The notes beneath the pieces were generated by a model. The model did no database searches. It was not told the origin of the DNA and saw only the letters and a list, made by a program, of their open reading frames with translations. From Amoebidium appalachense (taxonomy: Eukaryota; Ichthyosporea), in assembly GCA_963693365.1 (NCBI GenBank), contig CAVNZM010000005.1, forward strand, positions 2,232,001-2,296,000: a stretch of 64,000 bases of DNA, given 5' to 3'. This document shows positions 50,234-61,785 of the stretch, in pieces. The first letter of the stretch is position 1; each line of letters begins with the position of its first letter. The position numbers were made by a program, and so were the translations under genes.

Positions 50234-50295
50234 GTGATACATGTCAATTAATTAGTAACACATTACCATATTTAGTAACCTTCCAACTAAGTGAA

Positions 50296-50386
50296 CCAAT
50301 GGAAGCTTATCTCCATGATCTATTCTACACAGAGGATGATGCAACGCTGAGCAGCCGCCCAAAAACACGTGCACCCGCTTATAAAG
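50296..50386 (+). promoter_or_regulatory. Promoter of the dienelactone-hydrolase-like gene
   Basis: CCAAT at 50296-50300 and TTATAAAG at 50379-50386, with the ATG at 50592. A start site near 50412 leaves a leader of about 180 bases. It begins about 60 bases outside hAT-like element 2. Confidence 0.5.
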
Positions 50387-50591
50387 CATGTTACATGCAC
50401 GTGTGTAAAAAAAGAAAACTATGTGAAAGTTTCCTTGTCACAATTCACTACATACTTCAAACTTTTAAACCAACCCATTCAGTATTGTAATTACCGCCTG
50501 AGCATCAATCAGTCTTCTCAGTGTCGGTGCTTCACACCCAATTGAACACACAAAACCACAAACGCCCTAATATAGGACACGACATTGAAAA

Positions 50592-51432
50592 ATGAGTGCC
50601 AACGGTCCCATACCTGACCCAAACGATCCTGTTCCTGAGTGCTGCAGCACGGGCCACATTCACGCCGGCTCACCCAAAGGCACAACCATGAAACTGGGCC
50701 CCAGAGAGGCATATGTCGTCGATCCCGTTTCTGGCCGCACAGATAAAGTCATTCTCTACATTGTGGACGTGTTTGGGTGGGAACTGGTGAACAGCCGCCT
50801 TCTCGCGGACAAGATTGCCGAGCTTAGCGGATACACGGTAGTTATGCCGGACATACTAACCGGGCCTGCCCTACCGGACGAAACTGGGGCAAGGATGATA
50901 GCCGTTCAAGAAGCCACTGGGCTTGCAAAGCTCTGGTCTACTTTCTCGCTCGTGGCAGCTGCACCCACCCTCATTGGATTCTTTTCAAGAAACACGGACG
51001 GAACTGTGCTCCCTTTGCTTCAAGGAGCCATCAAGGAACTCAAAGAGACGTGGGGGGTGAAGAAAATAGGTGCCGTGGGCTATTGTTTTGGGGGAAGATA
51101 CACCGTGCTCCTGGGTGGGGGAGATGAACCCCTTGTCGATGCTGTCATAGGTGTCCACCCATCGCGTGTGATAATACCAAGCGACGTCGAAAAACTGAAA
51201 AAGCCGACGTTGTTTCTGCTGGCGGAGGTAGACTTTGCACTAGACGAAAAGGTCAGGAAGAATCTCGTTGAAGTGATGAAAAAGAACAAGGAGTGTGTCT
51301 ACGAGCAAGTGTGCTATCCTGCAACTACACATGGGTTTGCGGTGAGGGGGGATGAGTAATGAGACGGTCGTGAAGGCAAGAGATGAGGCAACCAAACAAA
51401 CGGCAGAATGGTTTAGGAAGTATCTAGGTTGA
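50592..51432 (+). CDS. Dienelactone hydrolase family protein, frame broken near the C-terminus
   Basis: Alpha/beta hydrolase. Seen in order: Cys-Cys-Ser near the N-terminus (ECCSTGH, as in eukaryotic family members), DVFGWEL, the nucleophile elbow GAVGYCFGGRY with Cys165, Asp214 in AEVDFALDE, and His247 in TTHGFAVRG, so the Cys-Asp-His triad is intact. As sequenced, the frame stops at 51357-51359 (255 residues). One base out of register, the strand continues NETVVKARDEATKQT and EWFRKYLG to a TGA at 51430-51432, which is the normal family C-terminal helix. The register changes at a G6 run (51346-51351); five G would restore it. This is either a sequencing/assembly indel or a real truncation of about 24 residues. 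The family cleaves lactones such as dienelactone, but many eukaryotic members have unknown substrates. Confidence 0.88.
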
Positions 51433-52065
51433 GCACTAGGCTACAGACACAGTTGTCCATGTCCTTGTAGGCAAGTCTGACTTGAAGTAGGTCTATTCGC
51501 ACACACTTGCAAGGGTTCTAGGCAGCCACCGGTACATACATACACAGCACACACGTACACACTCTGGCGTTTAGCACTTGCCAGTCTCTTTAAAGGCAAG
51601 TGTGGAGCTTGTGGCGAATTTTATGCGAGGAAGCCTTGTCTCTTGTCATACTTGTGGGGGGCCCCCCTGGTGGGGGATGGGGGGGGGGGGGGGGGGGAGA
51701 GAAGGGAGCGATAGCTTGCTTATTTTTCCATACGAGGCAGTGCTTTTTTGGGCACCATGTAGCGAGGCCAGGTATCCATTTTTGTGTTTAGTGTGGATGA
51801 AGGAAAGTGTTCGGATGGCACGTAAGAATGAGTCGTCTATTTATTTTCGGTCGAAGGTTTGTGATGTAAGTGAATGAAAGCACTGTATGCTGTAATACAG
51901 TATGATGCCAGGTATGATACAGCAGAACGACACAGTGGCAATATGTGATGGCAGGAGCACTCAGAAGGCTGTTACACCCAGGCAGGGCCTCAAGGGTTCA
52001 TATTACACGGCATCGGTTTTAGTAACCCGTAACCGCTGAGTAACCCGTAACCGTTTTTGACTAAG

Positions 52066-52104
<39 letters not shown>

Positions 52105-52620
52105 CCGAGGGCCAGTGTGCACAAATTTTGACAGCGCAGATGTAGTTGTTAATTTCTGTGTATGCACGGGTACGAGGTGTCTGCATTCAAGGCCTCAGTG
52201 GTATAATGAGTATGTGCGTGTTCGCGCGTGGTCTGTGTTGTTGCGTATCATATATTTTTTGTGTGTGGGGGACCGGTGGGTAGCTAACAAGGCACACGGT
52301 GTGGGTGAGTGGAGGGGTGGAGGGAAGGGCGGTGAGGCCCTGGGGCCACTTAGCGTCCGTGGTTTTGTATCCGTGATTTTGTTGTGGTGGTTGTGTGTGT
52401 GTTGCCAAAGAGGGCGAAGTGGCCAAGGCCCGACATGGTGGCAGAGAAAGCCAACGGGGTCAGAATCTAATTAGAAGATAACATTACTTTGGCTGTGCCC
52501 CGAGTCACTGTGCCTTCCCTCCCCGCGGGGCGCATGTGTACAGTACAGTACCGCCGCTTCCTACCACCTACTGAGGCGGTGTCTCCTTTCTTTCTTTTTT
52601 TTTTTTTTTACTTAAAAGGG
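51433..52620. other. Intergenic, no gene supported
   Basis: Unique sequence with a G run near 51680-51697, a C run at 52067-52100 preceded by the doubled motif AGTAACCCGTAACCG (about 52020-52055), and a T run at 52597-52609. Confidence 0.4.
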
Positions 52621-52623
52621 CCG

Positions 52624-52900
52624 CCTGAGTAAATGTTAAAACGTCGCACGTGCGGCAACACGTCAGTACGTGTTAGCGCCGCTTCTGGCCATGGGGGGCC
52701 AGTCAAGTTGGCGCCAAATACTTTGAAGCGTACCAAATATGGAAGTCGGACAAAAACAGACGTCATCTGCACGGTGACGACGCGTACGAAAAAGTTCAGA
52801 ACAGAACACTTTATCTAATAAATAGTTGCGTCTACTTAGTTGACGTGTTAACAAATGTTGCAGCTAATATGAAATAATAAGTGTTAACCCTGTTGCATCT
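52624..52900. promoter_or_regulatory. ACGT-rich probable regulatory region
   Basis: Seven or more ACGT cores within about 200 bases: a GCACGTGC E-box (about 52647), the perfect inverted repeat AACACGT-CAGT-ACGTGTT (52657-52674), a CRE-like GACGTCAT (about 52759) and TTGACGTGTTAAC (about 52840). A second motif, GTGTTAACnnnnGTTGCA, is directly duplicated at about 52845 and 52880. A 61-codon frame (52633-52818) overlaps; I consider it incidental. Confidence 0.4.
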
Positions 52901-54338
52901 AGATACTGTTGCTAGCACGTGACACAGGAAGGTAGGAACTTTCAACTCACTTTCAAACACTGTACAACATGACGCACCGTTGGTTATTTTAAGGGGAACA
53001 TGTAACTCGCAAAACAACATGCTTGTCAGTTCAGCGTTAGTTGCAGCCGTTTAGTGCAGGTGAACCTCAGAGTGCTGAGGAAGTAAGCAAAAAAGAGAGC
53101 GGGCCGTAGCTTGATTGGTCAAGATGAAGACATTCGCGGTGGTGGAAACGGGGCCGAGCATGGATGTGCATATTTTATGACCACCAGCAACTTGTGGCAC
53201 GGTAAGTTCAGTGTTAGGCGTGTGGGTGTGCGCGAGTGAGTGCGTGTTTCTGTACCTATGTGCGTGTATGGTAACAAGAAGTTGTCCGTGATGGGTTCTC
53301 GTGTGCGACAGCTCAGTCCTCTCAAATAAGTGGGTGTCGTATAAGGGCGTGTGTACTCGTGCAAGTACTTGCTTGTGTTTGTGGGCTTGCTCATGATTTG
53401 TAATGCACATCTGCCTGCATGTATATATGCCGTAGTACCAGCGTATGCACGTTTATTGCTCTGCCGCAAGCTACCCGCACTGTATTTTGTTACCCAAAAC
53501 TCTCGAGGCCTCTCTTCTCTTTCCCCCTCGCAGTTCCCCCCACCCATCTCTCCGCACCCCCGCCCACTGCACTTCCGCGTGCAAAGCATGTAGGCCACAG
53601 ATTGCCCTTCTTCTTCCATGGCACTACACAAGGATGAAGGAAGACAATCTCACAGCAGAAGGCACATGCACACCTAATTCGGTATTGCAACCACACTCAT
53701 GCAGGTGCGCACGTATACACACAAGCGCGCGCGCACACACACACACCCATCCACCCCCCCCCCCCCCCCCCCCCCCCCAACACGGTTTTTACGCACATGC
53801 GCGTGTGCACCTGCGCACACACACACAGCGCATCATACACATACAGTACACACATCGGAATACACATTCGTGCCCTACCTCTTCTGAGTTTGCACTACTA
53901 AGATGCTTGTGACAGCAACCCCTTGTCCCCTTTCCTTTCCGGTACACTGTGTCACCCTCCCCGTCCTCCACCGTCTCACTCACTGAGGCTCAGTTTCTCC
54001 ACTGCCATTTCTTTACGGCTCTTCTCATGACCTCGACTGATTCTCCGGCAACATAGGCTATGTATCCAGTATAGGAGCCGTTCGGAACTGACCTGCCCCG
54101 ACGTGTCTCTTGCAGTTGCAGTTTCCGTTGCTACTGCGCAAACCTCCATGTGTGTGTACGCTTGTGTGCTCGTGCATCCTCCACTGCCGGGTGGTTTCGC
54201 ACTATGTGTATGTGCACTTAGATGTTTGCATGCGATGCTATTAAATACAAAACCTCAGTTGTCCTATATCTCTTTTTTGTTTGTACCGTACGTTAGTGTG
54301 CACGGTGGTGTGCCACAGGTGTGTTTGTGCACATGCAG
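52901..54338. other. Spacer upstream of a candidate plus-strand terminal exon
   Basis: Unique DNA with GT-rich and CA-rich patches, a C run (53754-53778) and a reversed CCAAT at about 53113. Earlier exons of the gene ending at 54520 should lie here, but none could be joined with confidence. Confidence 0.35.
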
Positions 54339-54520
54339 AAGGGAAGCGCCAGAAGCGCCATTCTTGGTTAGCAAAACCAAGCCTTTACAGTCGGAAACAT
54401 CCTGGAAGCCATGCCAATCCAATTGTTTGCCCCAGCGGGTGGCTTGATCCAAGTGTGAGTGTGAGCATGGGTTTTCTTAGCATGAGTGACTTGAAGGGAT
54501 TAATTTCCAGGGCTCCTTAG
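54339..54520 (+). CDS. Candidate terminal exon, unidentified
   Basis: After a GCACATGCAG acceptor, a frame needing one upstream base encodes a basic segment (GKRQKRHSWLAKPSLYSRK) and continues to SDLKGLISRAP and a TAG at 54518-54520. An AATAAA at 54564-54569 lies 45 bases further on, a normal distance for a 3' end. Another frame through the same exon (REAPEAPFLVSKTKPLQS...) stops at about 54447 and is an alternative. Product not recognised. Confidence 0.35.
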
Positions 54521-54563
54521 CCAAGCAAACTCGATTTATTATTATTGTTCCCCGTTGCACGTC

Positions 54564-54569
54564 AATAAA
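54564..54569 (+). terminator. AATAAA poly(A) signal
   Basis: CAATAAAACAAAC 45 bases past the stop of the candidate terminal exon. Confidence 0.4.
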
Positions 54570-55064
54570 ACAAACACAACCTAAAACGACCATGTCCAGC
54601 ACCTCGTGCTCGAAAAGCCTCTGGTTGCAGATATATTTGCCCGGAAAAAGCACATCTGAGTGTGCAACTATCTTTGTAGTCGATAGGCAAGGCAGCATAC
54701 ACTCTTACCTGATTTCAGTATTATAATAATCTATGTCCATATATACCGGAAAGAGCTATACATATTTCCATGCATGATCACACACGCTCCTGGATACATA
54801 CATACCCACAGCATGCTTTTGCGCGAGAAAAAAAACGGACACCCATCACTGATGGGAGGACATGATAAAAATAGCGACATGGCGCCTGGCCCACACACGC
54901 ATTCCGCTAAGAAACAACCTTGGGAGACTGGCCTACAAATAGATGCTATCCTTCTGAACGATATAGCACTCCACGAGTGTTCTCCACGCGTTACCTTTTT
55001 CTTTGTATACAGGCGATATTTGCCTGCGCTTAAAGATACAACCTTAGCTGAGGCCTCGAAACCA

Positions 55065-56073
55065 TCATGCTGGGCTTGTGGTCTCCTTGCTGCCGTCATC
55101 TACCGCCGTGTCTTTGTGCTCCTGTGAAACATCACAATCAGAATTGAACCCCTCCTCACACTATATTTTAGGTCACCCGACACAACTAGTGGTAGATAGA
55201 GAGCTGTCAAAAATCGCCAGGTGTGGCATGCTTTCCCTCTTCCAGGGAGCCATGCACACCTTATCACATCAACATACACAAAAACACGCACGCACACAAG
55301 CGCATGTACATACACACCTGGTCGTCCTTGTTCGAGCGGCGTCTTGTGCGGCGATAGGGGGCAGCACGCACACACTTGCTGCACTGCTTGCACAGCCGCC
55401 GCCCTTTGTGGTAGCTCCGACTGATGGCTGCACATTCCTCTGCATGTGTACATATCTACTTGTCAGCTCACAGGGCAGGGCAGGCGGAGAGCGATGAAAA
55501 AAATTGATTATGAAACACGCAAGAATACAAACTCGAGCAAACGAGAAAGGGAAAGATGAAGGAGTGGGTGCATCAACACAGCTGTGAAAGTATGACCGGA
55601 GTCAGGCAACCACACCTAATAGCTCGCACTCCCTACTCTTTGTCGTTAGAGAAGCAAAGAAATGCAGAAGTGATAAAAAAGATGAGTGAGGAAAAAAGTC
55701 TCGTTATAGCTTGCTCAAGCCGTCTTCTGTAGGCAGGCTACTAGTAAAAATAAACAGTGTAGCGTCAAAGTCTGCCCGACTTCTCTCGTCCACAGTCTCC
55801 ATCCACGCTAGCACTCACACTGCACACAGAGACTTGCACCTCCTTCCACTCTCCGCAACACACATATCTTCCACGTCCGCACAGAACACAGCATAGAAAA
55901 AAACACTCATCCCTCTCGCATCCACACAGACCATACATGGACGTACCGTCCGAGCTCTCTGCGTCCTGTGCCAACGGCTCCACAAACTGCGGTGGGGCAC
56001 CGCGCGACTTTTCAAGCCGATAGGACGTGTGGGTGGTGAGGTAGTTGAGCTGCACAGTGAGCACATATGCCAT
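55065..56073 (-). CDS. Candidate spliced gene, three C-terminal exons, unidentified
   Basis: Minus-strand exons 55947-56073, 55318-55439 and 55065-55121. The first follows a pyrimidine-rich tract and TTTGGAG acceptor, encodes MAYVLTVQLNYLTTHTSYRL... and ends in an acidic QDAESSD at a GTACGTCC donor. The second encodes a Cys/basic segment (GRRLCKQCSKCVRAAPYRR, RTRRRSNKDDQ). The third follows GATGTTTCACAG and ends KETTSPA at a stop. Phases agree (0, 1, 0). Residue order, hydrophobic helix then Cys-x2-Cys-x2-Cys then a basic patch, suggests a small zinc-binding or nucleic-acid-binding tail, but I recognise no family. Upstream exons were not resolved; 56606 has a CCAAT box. Confidence 0.42.
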
Positions 56074-57261
56074 CTCCAAAGGGGAGACACGTACAGCAGG
56101 TAGGAGGTTGAGTGGAGAAAGTTACAAGGCTAAAGGGGAGAAGGGAAAAGGGAGTGCCTGCAGCTGCGGCAGAAATTAGGTGAGTGGGTGTGGAGCTAAC
56201 GTGCAAATCAAGGCAAAGAAGTTTCTTGAAGATCGTTTTCTTGAGAAAATCGGGTCGCGAGCGTGTATGTGCTGGGTATCATCAGTGTTGTCCGTAGCTG
56301 CCTTGGAGTTGACCAATTACTTCCGCTTACTTCAGTACTTCCGGAGATTGAGATTTCAGACTTATTACAGTGTTATTTGCCCGAAAAGATCGGTGGAGAA
56401 GGTAGTGGTTAGAAGTTTGAAACAAAGCAACAAACGCCAATAAAATAATGGCGTATATGAATGTCGAAGAAGCGAAGACATAGGAAAGGCACCACCCAGA
56501 AGGAAACGTAAAGAAAAAAAGTAAGTGAATCCTTTCTTTCACTTCACCGAGAATCTGTCGCTGTGCGGATCGTGGGAGCTTTCGCAATAGAAAAGTTGAA
56601 TCCCCACCAATCAGAAATGCTGCCCATGGCACGAAAGATTCGGTGGTCGGGGGGATCTAATCTCGATATCTAACTAAAAACGATTTGTCAGTACCGGTAG
56701 GAACGGTATGGGAAGACTTATCTCATATGACACTCTTGATAGCCAACACCTACTCTATGGCATGAGGCATCCTTTTTTTTTTTTTTTTAAGTTTGTTTCT
56801 CATGTAATTTTGATTTTCTATCATAAAACAGGAAGTATGTACTTCCACTGTTAGTGCGTATCTATTTTTTCACATCCGGTTTGTTGGCGCCGTTCAACGG
56901 TGGCACGCCCGAAAGATACTGGAATTTGGTGTTTCGGGGTTTTTCACAGTGAGCCACTCTCTCCCTGCAAGCTGATTGGTCACAGACATTAGTGAGCCAT
57001 TTAGCGCCAGCCAATCACAGTGGGACGGTAGCCAAGCATGTCCTGGGCAAGCGGCAAGTCAGATGGGGTTTACGCTGTTTACTCGAGGCAAAGAGAACCA
57101 GTCTCAGGTATGGGGGGGGGGGGGTTTTGCTCGGAATATCCCCTCAGCGGTATATCATGATCACGTACATAGATGTCGGGTGGTGACTATATATCAGGGT
57201 TTACTTTCTCTACGAGACACCATAAAGACTACAAGGAGAAATCAATTAGTTGGGGTTCCCC
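56074..57261. other. Intergenic; CCAAT boxes, no gene supported
   Basis: Includes CCAAT-type boxes at about 56606, 56971 (reversed) and 57009, a T run at 56772-56788, and a G run at 57111-57123. Part of it should hold the 5' exons of the minus-strand gene ending at 55065. Confidence 0.35.

Positions 57262-57263
<2 letters not shown>

Positions 57264-57326
<63 letters not shown>
57264..57326 (-). repeat. Poly(A) tail of the retrotransposon (poly-T on plus)
   Basis: About 62 T on the plus strand, lying beyond the 3' end of the minus-strand retrotransposon after a short 3' untranslated region that includes an (AC)n array. It is in the right orientation to be the element's integrated poly(A) tail. 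Confidence 0.75.
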
Positions 57327-57330
<4 letters not shown>

Positions 57331-57362
57331 GGGCTCCCCTCGGGACACTCGGTATCAGCTGG

Positions 57363-57429
<67 letters not shown>

Positions 57430-57433
57430 TGCG

Positions 57434-60400
57434 CTATAATTTTGTAGTGATGTGTTTCTCAAGCCAATCAATACATCTAATAAACAGGTCGTAGTTACGC
57501 GTGTTTAGTATAAAATCAAGGATGTTGTAATTTACAGGTAGGCTATCTTTCTGGGTGTCTGTTGTGAATGTGACGTGTGTGTGTTGCGGTATTATGTGGT
57601 CTATCAAACTACATTTGGCGATACATGACCGGTTAAACTGGTGTGTGTGTGTGTTGTTTGGGCATGCAAATGATGCCACCTTATACTTATTAGATCTCCA
57701 CTGTATAGCACGTGTACAGTAAAAGCGTGGTAATTGATCAATAATACCATCAGCTAGAGAAAGACCAGTTCTACAGGAAGGTAATATGTATTTAGGTGTT
57801 ATACACTTGCGAGTGCCATATTTGGCAATATGGTTGAGGCGGTCAGTATATATAAAACGAGACATAAGGCTTAGTTTTTCAAGGTGTATGCTTTCATCGG
57901 GTCTAGTGTCGTGTGGTATCTTTTTTCCATTTGTTATATTGCGTGATTATCTTGTGATTGTGTACATGTTTAATAAGTAAGTGGCAGTCCAAAGTCACAC
58001 ACACACTATTGCGGGGTTTATTTGTATTTGTGCCCAGGGGAGAAGGGGAGAGAGAGGGGAGGAAAGAGGGGAGAGGTGAGGAGGGGACAGGTCGGATAGA
58101 GAAGAGAGGGTGGGAGGGCAAATACTTCTTTAAGCGGCTTATGTGCTTATTGAATTTCAGCGCGAGATAGGATACTCTAGCAGCTATTGGGACCAGACCA
58201 TATATCGAGAGCGTTACAGGCCCAGGTTTACAACAGTTGTTAGATAGAAAGGAGGCAACTTCTGCTTCAAGGAAATTTGCCAAGGGTTTAAGCGCTCTAG
58301 TTCTCTCTTTCTTGATCCAAGCGGCGAGAAGGGGTAAACCATATTCACATGCCGGGAAGACAAAAGTGCGAATAAATGTAAGTCTAATAGAAGGATGGAG
58401 GGGTGTGTCTTTAAAAATATTAGCCGAGAAGAAAGCTAACCGCTTACGAGCCAACTCTACCCTCTTTTCGACCATATGGGGAAACATAACACCAACAGAA
58501 TCAACCGGAACACCAAGATATTTGTATTCTGGAACTATAGGTACAGGTTTAGATGATAATGTAAATGTGTGTAAATTGTTAGCTATATCAGGTACAAGAA
58601 CACCACATTTGTCTATGTTAAGGATCATAAGGTTTGCCTTGCACCACTCTGACACTACATCGAACAATCTTTGCAGGCGTCTAGGGGTACGGGCAAGGAG
58701 GGACAGATCATCAGCATAGAGAAGTGCAGGCGGAAAGTTATTAATAGGGTCATCGTTTTCGGCGTAAATCTTGACAGCCAAATCATCTATAAATAGGTTA
58801 AACAAAAAGGGGCTAAGCAATGAACCCTGCAAGAGACCTCTAGTACGAGCAAAACCATATGAAAGATGCCCATTAACCACAGCTCTACCATAGGTTTGAG
58901 ACAAGAGTGCTTCTAACAGAACACCAATGCAGTGTGGTACACCCCGTGCAGCAAGCTTTTCCCATAGGAGACCAGGGGAGACAGAATCGTAAGCAGTTTT
59001 CCAATCAATAAAGCCAACATATTGTGCACCAACTTGCATAGAATCGTGCAGTGCCATTATTTGAACATAACATGAATTGTTTTTACGAAAAGCGGATTGG
59101 CATGGGTGTATGTGAAGAATAGATTGAAACCTAGGGTGATGTGCAAATAACCTAAGTAAGCAAGCTTCAAAGAATCTACGAACAACCTGGGTTAGTGTAA
59201 TGGGGCGAAAGGATGATATGGGGCCCTCAGAGTCCTTCTTAACTATGGGGATCACTAAGGTATCTAACCAAGATGACGGGACATGTCCACATTTAACACA
59301 CCAAGAAAAGAGAGAGCTTAACATGATAGTAAGATCAGGTTTAATAGCACGATCACTTTCCTTTTGTGGGTAGGAGGGAACAAGGATTTTAAGAAACCCA
59401 GCAGGGAGTCCATCAGGTCCACAAGACTTACTAGAGCTATAACTAGATATCACAGACCATATGGCATCGGGACTGAAAAAGGGGAGGATCGATTCTATGG
59501 GGATAGATGGGTCTACAGGCCACACAATAGGTTTCTGAGCGGGGGTCCTATCTTTAAACAGTTCCGAGAAATACTTATCAGAGTCTATGAGGGGGTCTCC
59601 AGTGGTATCACCAATAATACGAGCAGGGGGGCCAAATCGATTCATACTAGCAAGCCGGCGCAAGCTTTCCTTTTGAGACAGGGGTTCACCTAGTCTAGCG
59701 GGAGTGGTGTTTGGTAACAAGAGAGCATCGGGATATTCCTTCCTACCACCGCCAGCATAATCACCGAGATCTATCAAATCATCAACAATAAAGTTAGTGC
59801 ATGTATCTAGTACGAGATGTGAATCTGGCCTGGCTTGTGCAGATTCTAATAGGCGCATATATATAGGGTGTTTCGTAGCATAGCATACACATACATCAAC
59901 TCTACCCCACTGTGACTTAAGCTGGGATAGACGGAGGCGAAAGGTGGGAGGGGGAGGGGGGAGCAGATCAAGGGAGATCTTAGGTAGGAAAAGGATAGGA
60001 GAGTGGTCAGATGACCTAGAGAGGTTAGGAGGGAGAGAGAGTTTTGACATGGTTGATGGCCAAAAGGCCACTCCCCAGTCGGTGTTGTGGGCATGGGATA
60101 TTTGAGGGAACCGCAAAGTGTGACTTTGGACATACCTTGCTAAAGGGATAGCACGCTCCGGGGGCTTAGATGGGTACCCGACACTCACTTGCAGTGTGTC
60201 TGTGTGGTGGAGTCGCGTGTTAAAATCACCTAAAATAACAGTGGACATTGGTAACTGTGACAACTCGTGAGTCAATTCGACAACCGACATAGATGGTGGG
60301 TAATATACAAAAGTAAAAAACATTAGAAAGAAACTCTATAGAAACCGAGAATTCCGTTTTTGCTACCGGTTTGCACTTCACTCTCACGTGTGGTGCGGCA

Positions 60401-60630
60401 AGTACAATAATGCCTCGGTTTTTCGCGTAACCGGGGTGTGTGGATGTGTCGACCAATGTAGAGTTGAATTTGTGGTGGTTTTTAAACTGTGTTTCGCAAA
60501 TCACTGTAAACGTGTGGTTGTTTGTCTGTTGTTGTATGTAGCTGATTTTATCGTCGAGTGTCCCGGGGGGGAGGCCCTTTTGGGGGCCCAGTGTCCGAGC
60601 ATTCCAGAAGAAGAAGGATAAATTAGGCAT
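57434..60630 (-). CDS. Endonuclease/reverse transcriptase of the non-LTR element, two frameshifts
   Basis: Starts MPNLSFFFWNARTLG. Apurinic-type endonuclease motifs in order: FWNARTL, ICETQF, FVYYPPS, GDFNTR and SDHSPIL. Reverse transcriptase motifs: FRPITLTQ, motif A FIDWKTAYDSV, motif B GLLQGSLLSPFLFNLF, motif C LLYADDLSLLA with the catalytic Asp pair, and KYLGVPV. The C-terminal part has Cys/His residues (FACPNN...CIAKC) and ends LEKHITTKL. It reads in three registers: 60630 to about 60316, then to 57903, then from about 57920 to the stop at 57434. The shifts fall at A6/T6 runs (60315-60320 and 57921-57926), and five bases instead of six would reconnect each. All catalytic motifs are intact, so either the copy is young and the breaks are sequencing artefacts, or it has just begun to decay. 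Confidence 0.88.
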
Positions 60631-60640
60631 CGGTTTGGTC

Positions 60641-60791
60641 CGACACCTGTGGGGTTGGTTCCCACTTGTCGCTTACGGGGTCGTATGCACGACCTTCCGC
60701 CAGCGCGAACAGTTCGCAGAAGAGCTCGATTTCCATCTCGCATCGGCGTTTGCGCTCGAGCAGTTTCTCACCAGAAAACATTGGTTTACAA

Positions 60792-60831
<40 letters not shown>

Positions 60832-60868
60832 AGACAGAGAGAGAGAGAGTCTGCAGGAGAGAGAGAGC

Positions 60869-60964
<96 letters not shown>

Positions 60965-61135
60965 GAGGAGAGAGAGTGAGAAAGAGAGGGGAGGATGAGT
61001 TGGAGAGAGAGAGAGAGGGAGAGGGAGGGAGAGGGGGGAGAAGGGGGATAGAGAGGAGAGAGAGAGAGAGAGAGAGAGAGGAGCGCGTCAGGGAGAGAGC
61101 GGAAGAGGGAGGGGGGAGGAGACAGAGCAGTGGGT
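60641..61135. repeat. Poly-G and (GA)n block
   Basis: G run at 60791-60830 then GA dinucleotides and GGGA variants to about 61120, directly beyond the 5' end of the retrotransposon. Confidence 0.9.
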
Positions 61136-61754
61136 TTAGACACGGTGAGTTCGTGGGTGCCAGCCTTTACCTGTGATGCAGGTGCCACACAAGGGGGGAC
61201 GTGTTTGCCCGCTACAAGGGCAGGAAAAGCAATGAAGAAGGTAAGTAATGGCGGGCCGTATTAGGGAACAAGCGGAGACACAAAGAGCGATAAGTGTGGG
61301 CGGGAGGGGGGCAGATGCGGAGTGGGGGGGGGGGGGGGGGGGGGGGGGGAGGTAGTCATATGTCAACAGGGTGCATATTGGAGGAGAGAGATGACACCTG
61401 ACAGAGAGATTGGTAAAGCCATATAAGTTGTAATGATGGTGGTGATGACGGTGGTTGTGTGTATGTGTGCGAGGTAAGCAAGATAGCGGACTATATATGC
61501 GCTTTAATGAATATTTCGACTTCACACATACACCACCCATATGTATACAAATTACGCGACACCACCGTCGAGCTTACCGTTGTATACTCGAAGATTGTGC
61601 TGTGTTGACAATTTAGATTAGAGCGAAACACTCCTACTTTGCTAAAAGAGCAACATAAAGGAACATCGGTAAAAAAGGCTACACATGGCCCAAATAAATT
61701 GCTGTTTCTAAAAAGCCCCTCGGTGTGCATGTGTGCGGTACCGGCACTCTTTTG

Positions 61755-61785
<31 letters not shown>

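Larger units (their letters stand above)
57262..60640 (-). mobile_element. Non-LTR (LINE-type) retrotransposon
   Basis: One element on the minus strand: a single long coding region (57434-60630), a 3' untranslated region with (AC)n (57361-57424) and a ~62-base poly(A). There is no upstream ORF1; G and GA runs begin about 160 bases before the coding start, so the 5' end is either truncated or the element lacks ORF1. I looked for flanking target duplications and saw none I would defend. Confidence 0.85.

Noticed and set aside
52633-52818. 61-codon plus-strand frame (MLKRRTCGNTSV...)
   Set aside because: Overlaps the ACGT-motif cluster, has no promoter, splice or family support; better read as regulatory DNA.
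55711-55946. Read-through of the minus-strand exon past 55947 as coding
   Set aside because: A GTACGTCC donor ends the well-composed segment and the following residues become Cys-rich and atypical; the next exon joins in phase.
57262-57340. Poly-T as a stand-alone homopolymer like the poly-G tracts
   Set aside because: Its position and orientation at the 3' end of the retrotransposon make a poly(A) tail the simpler explanation.
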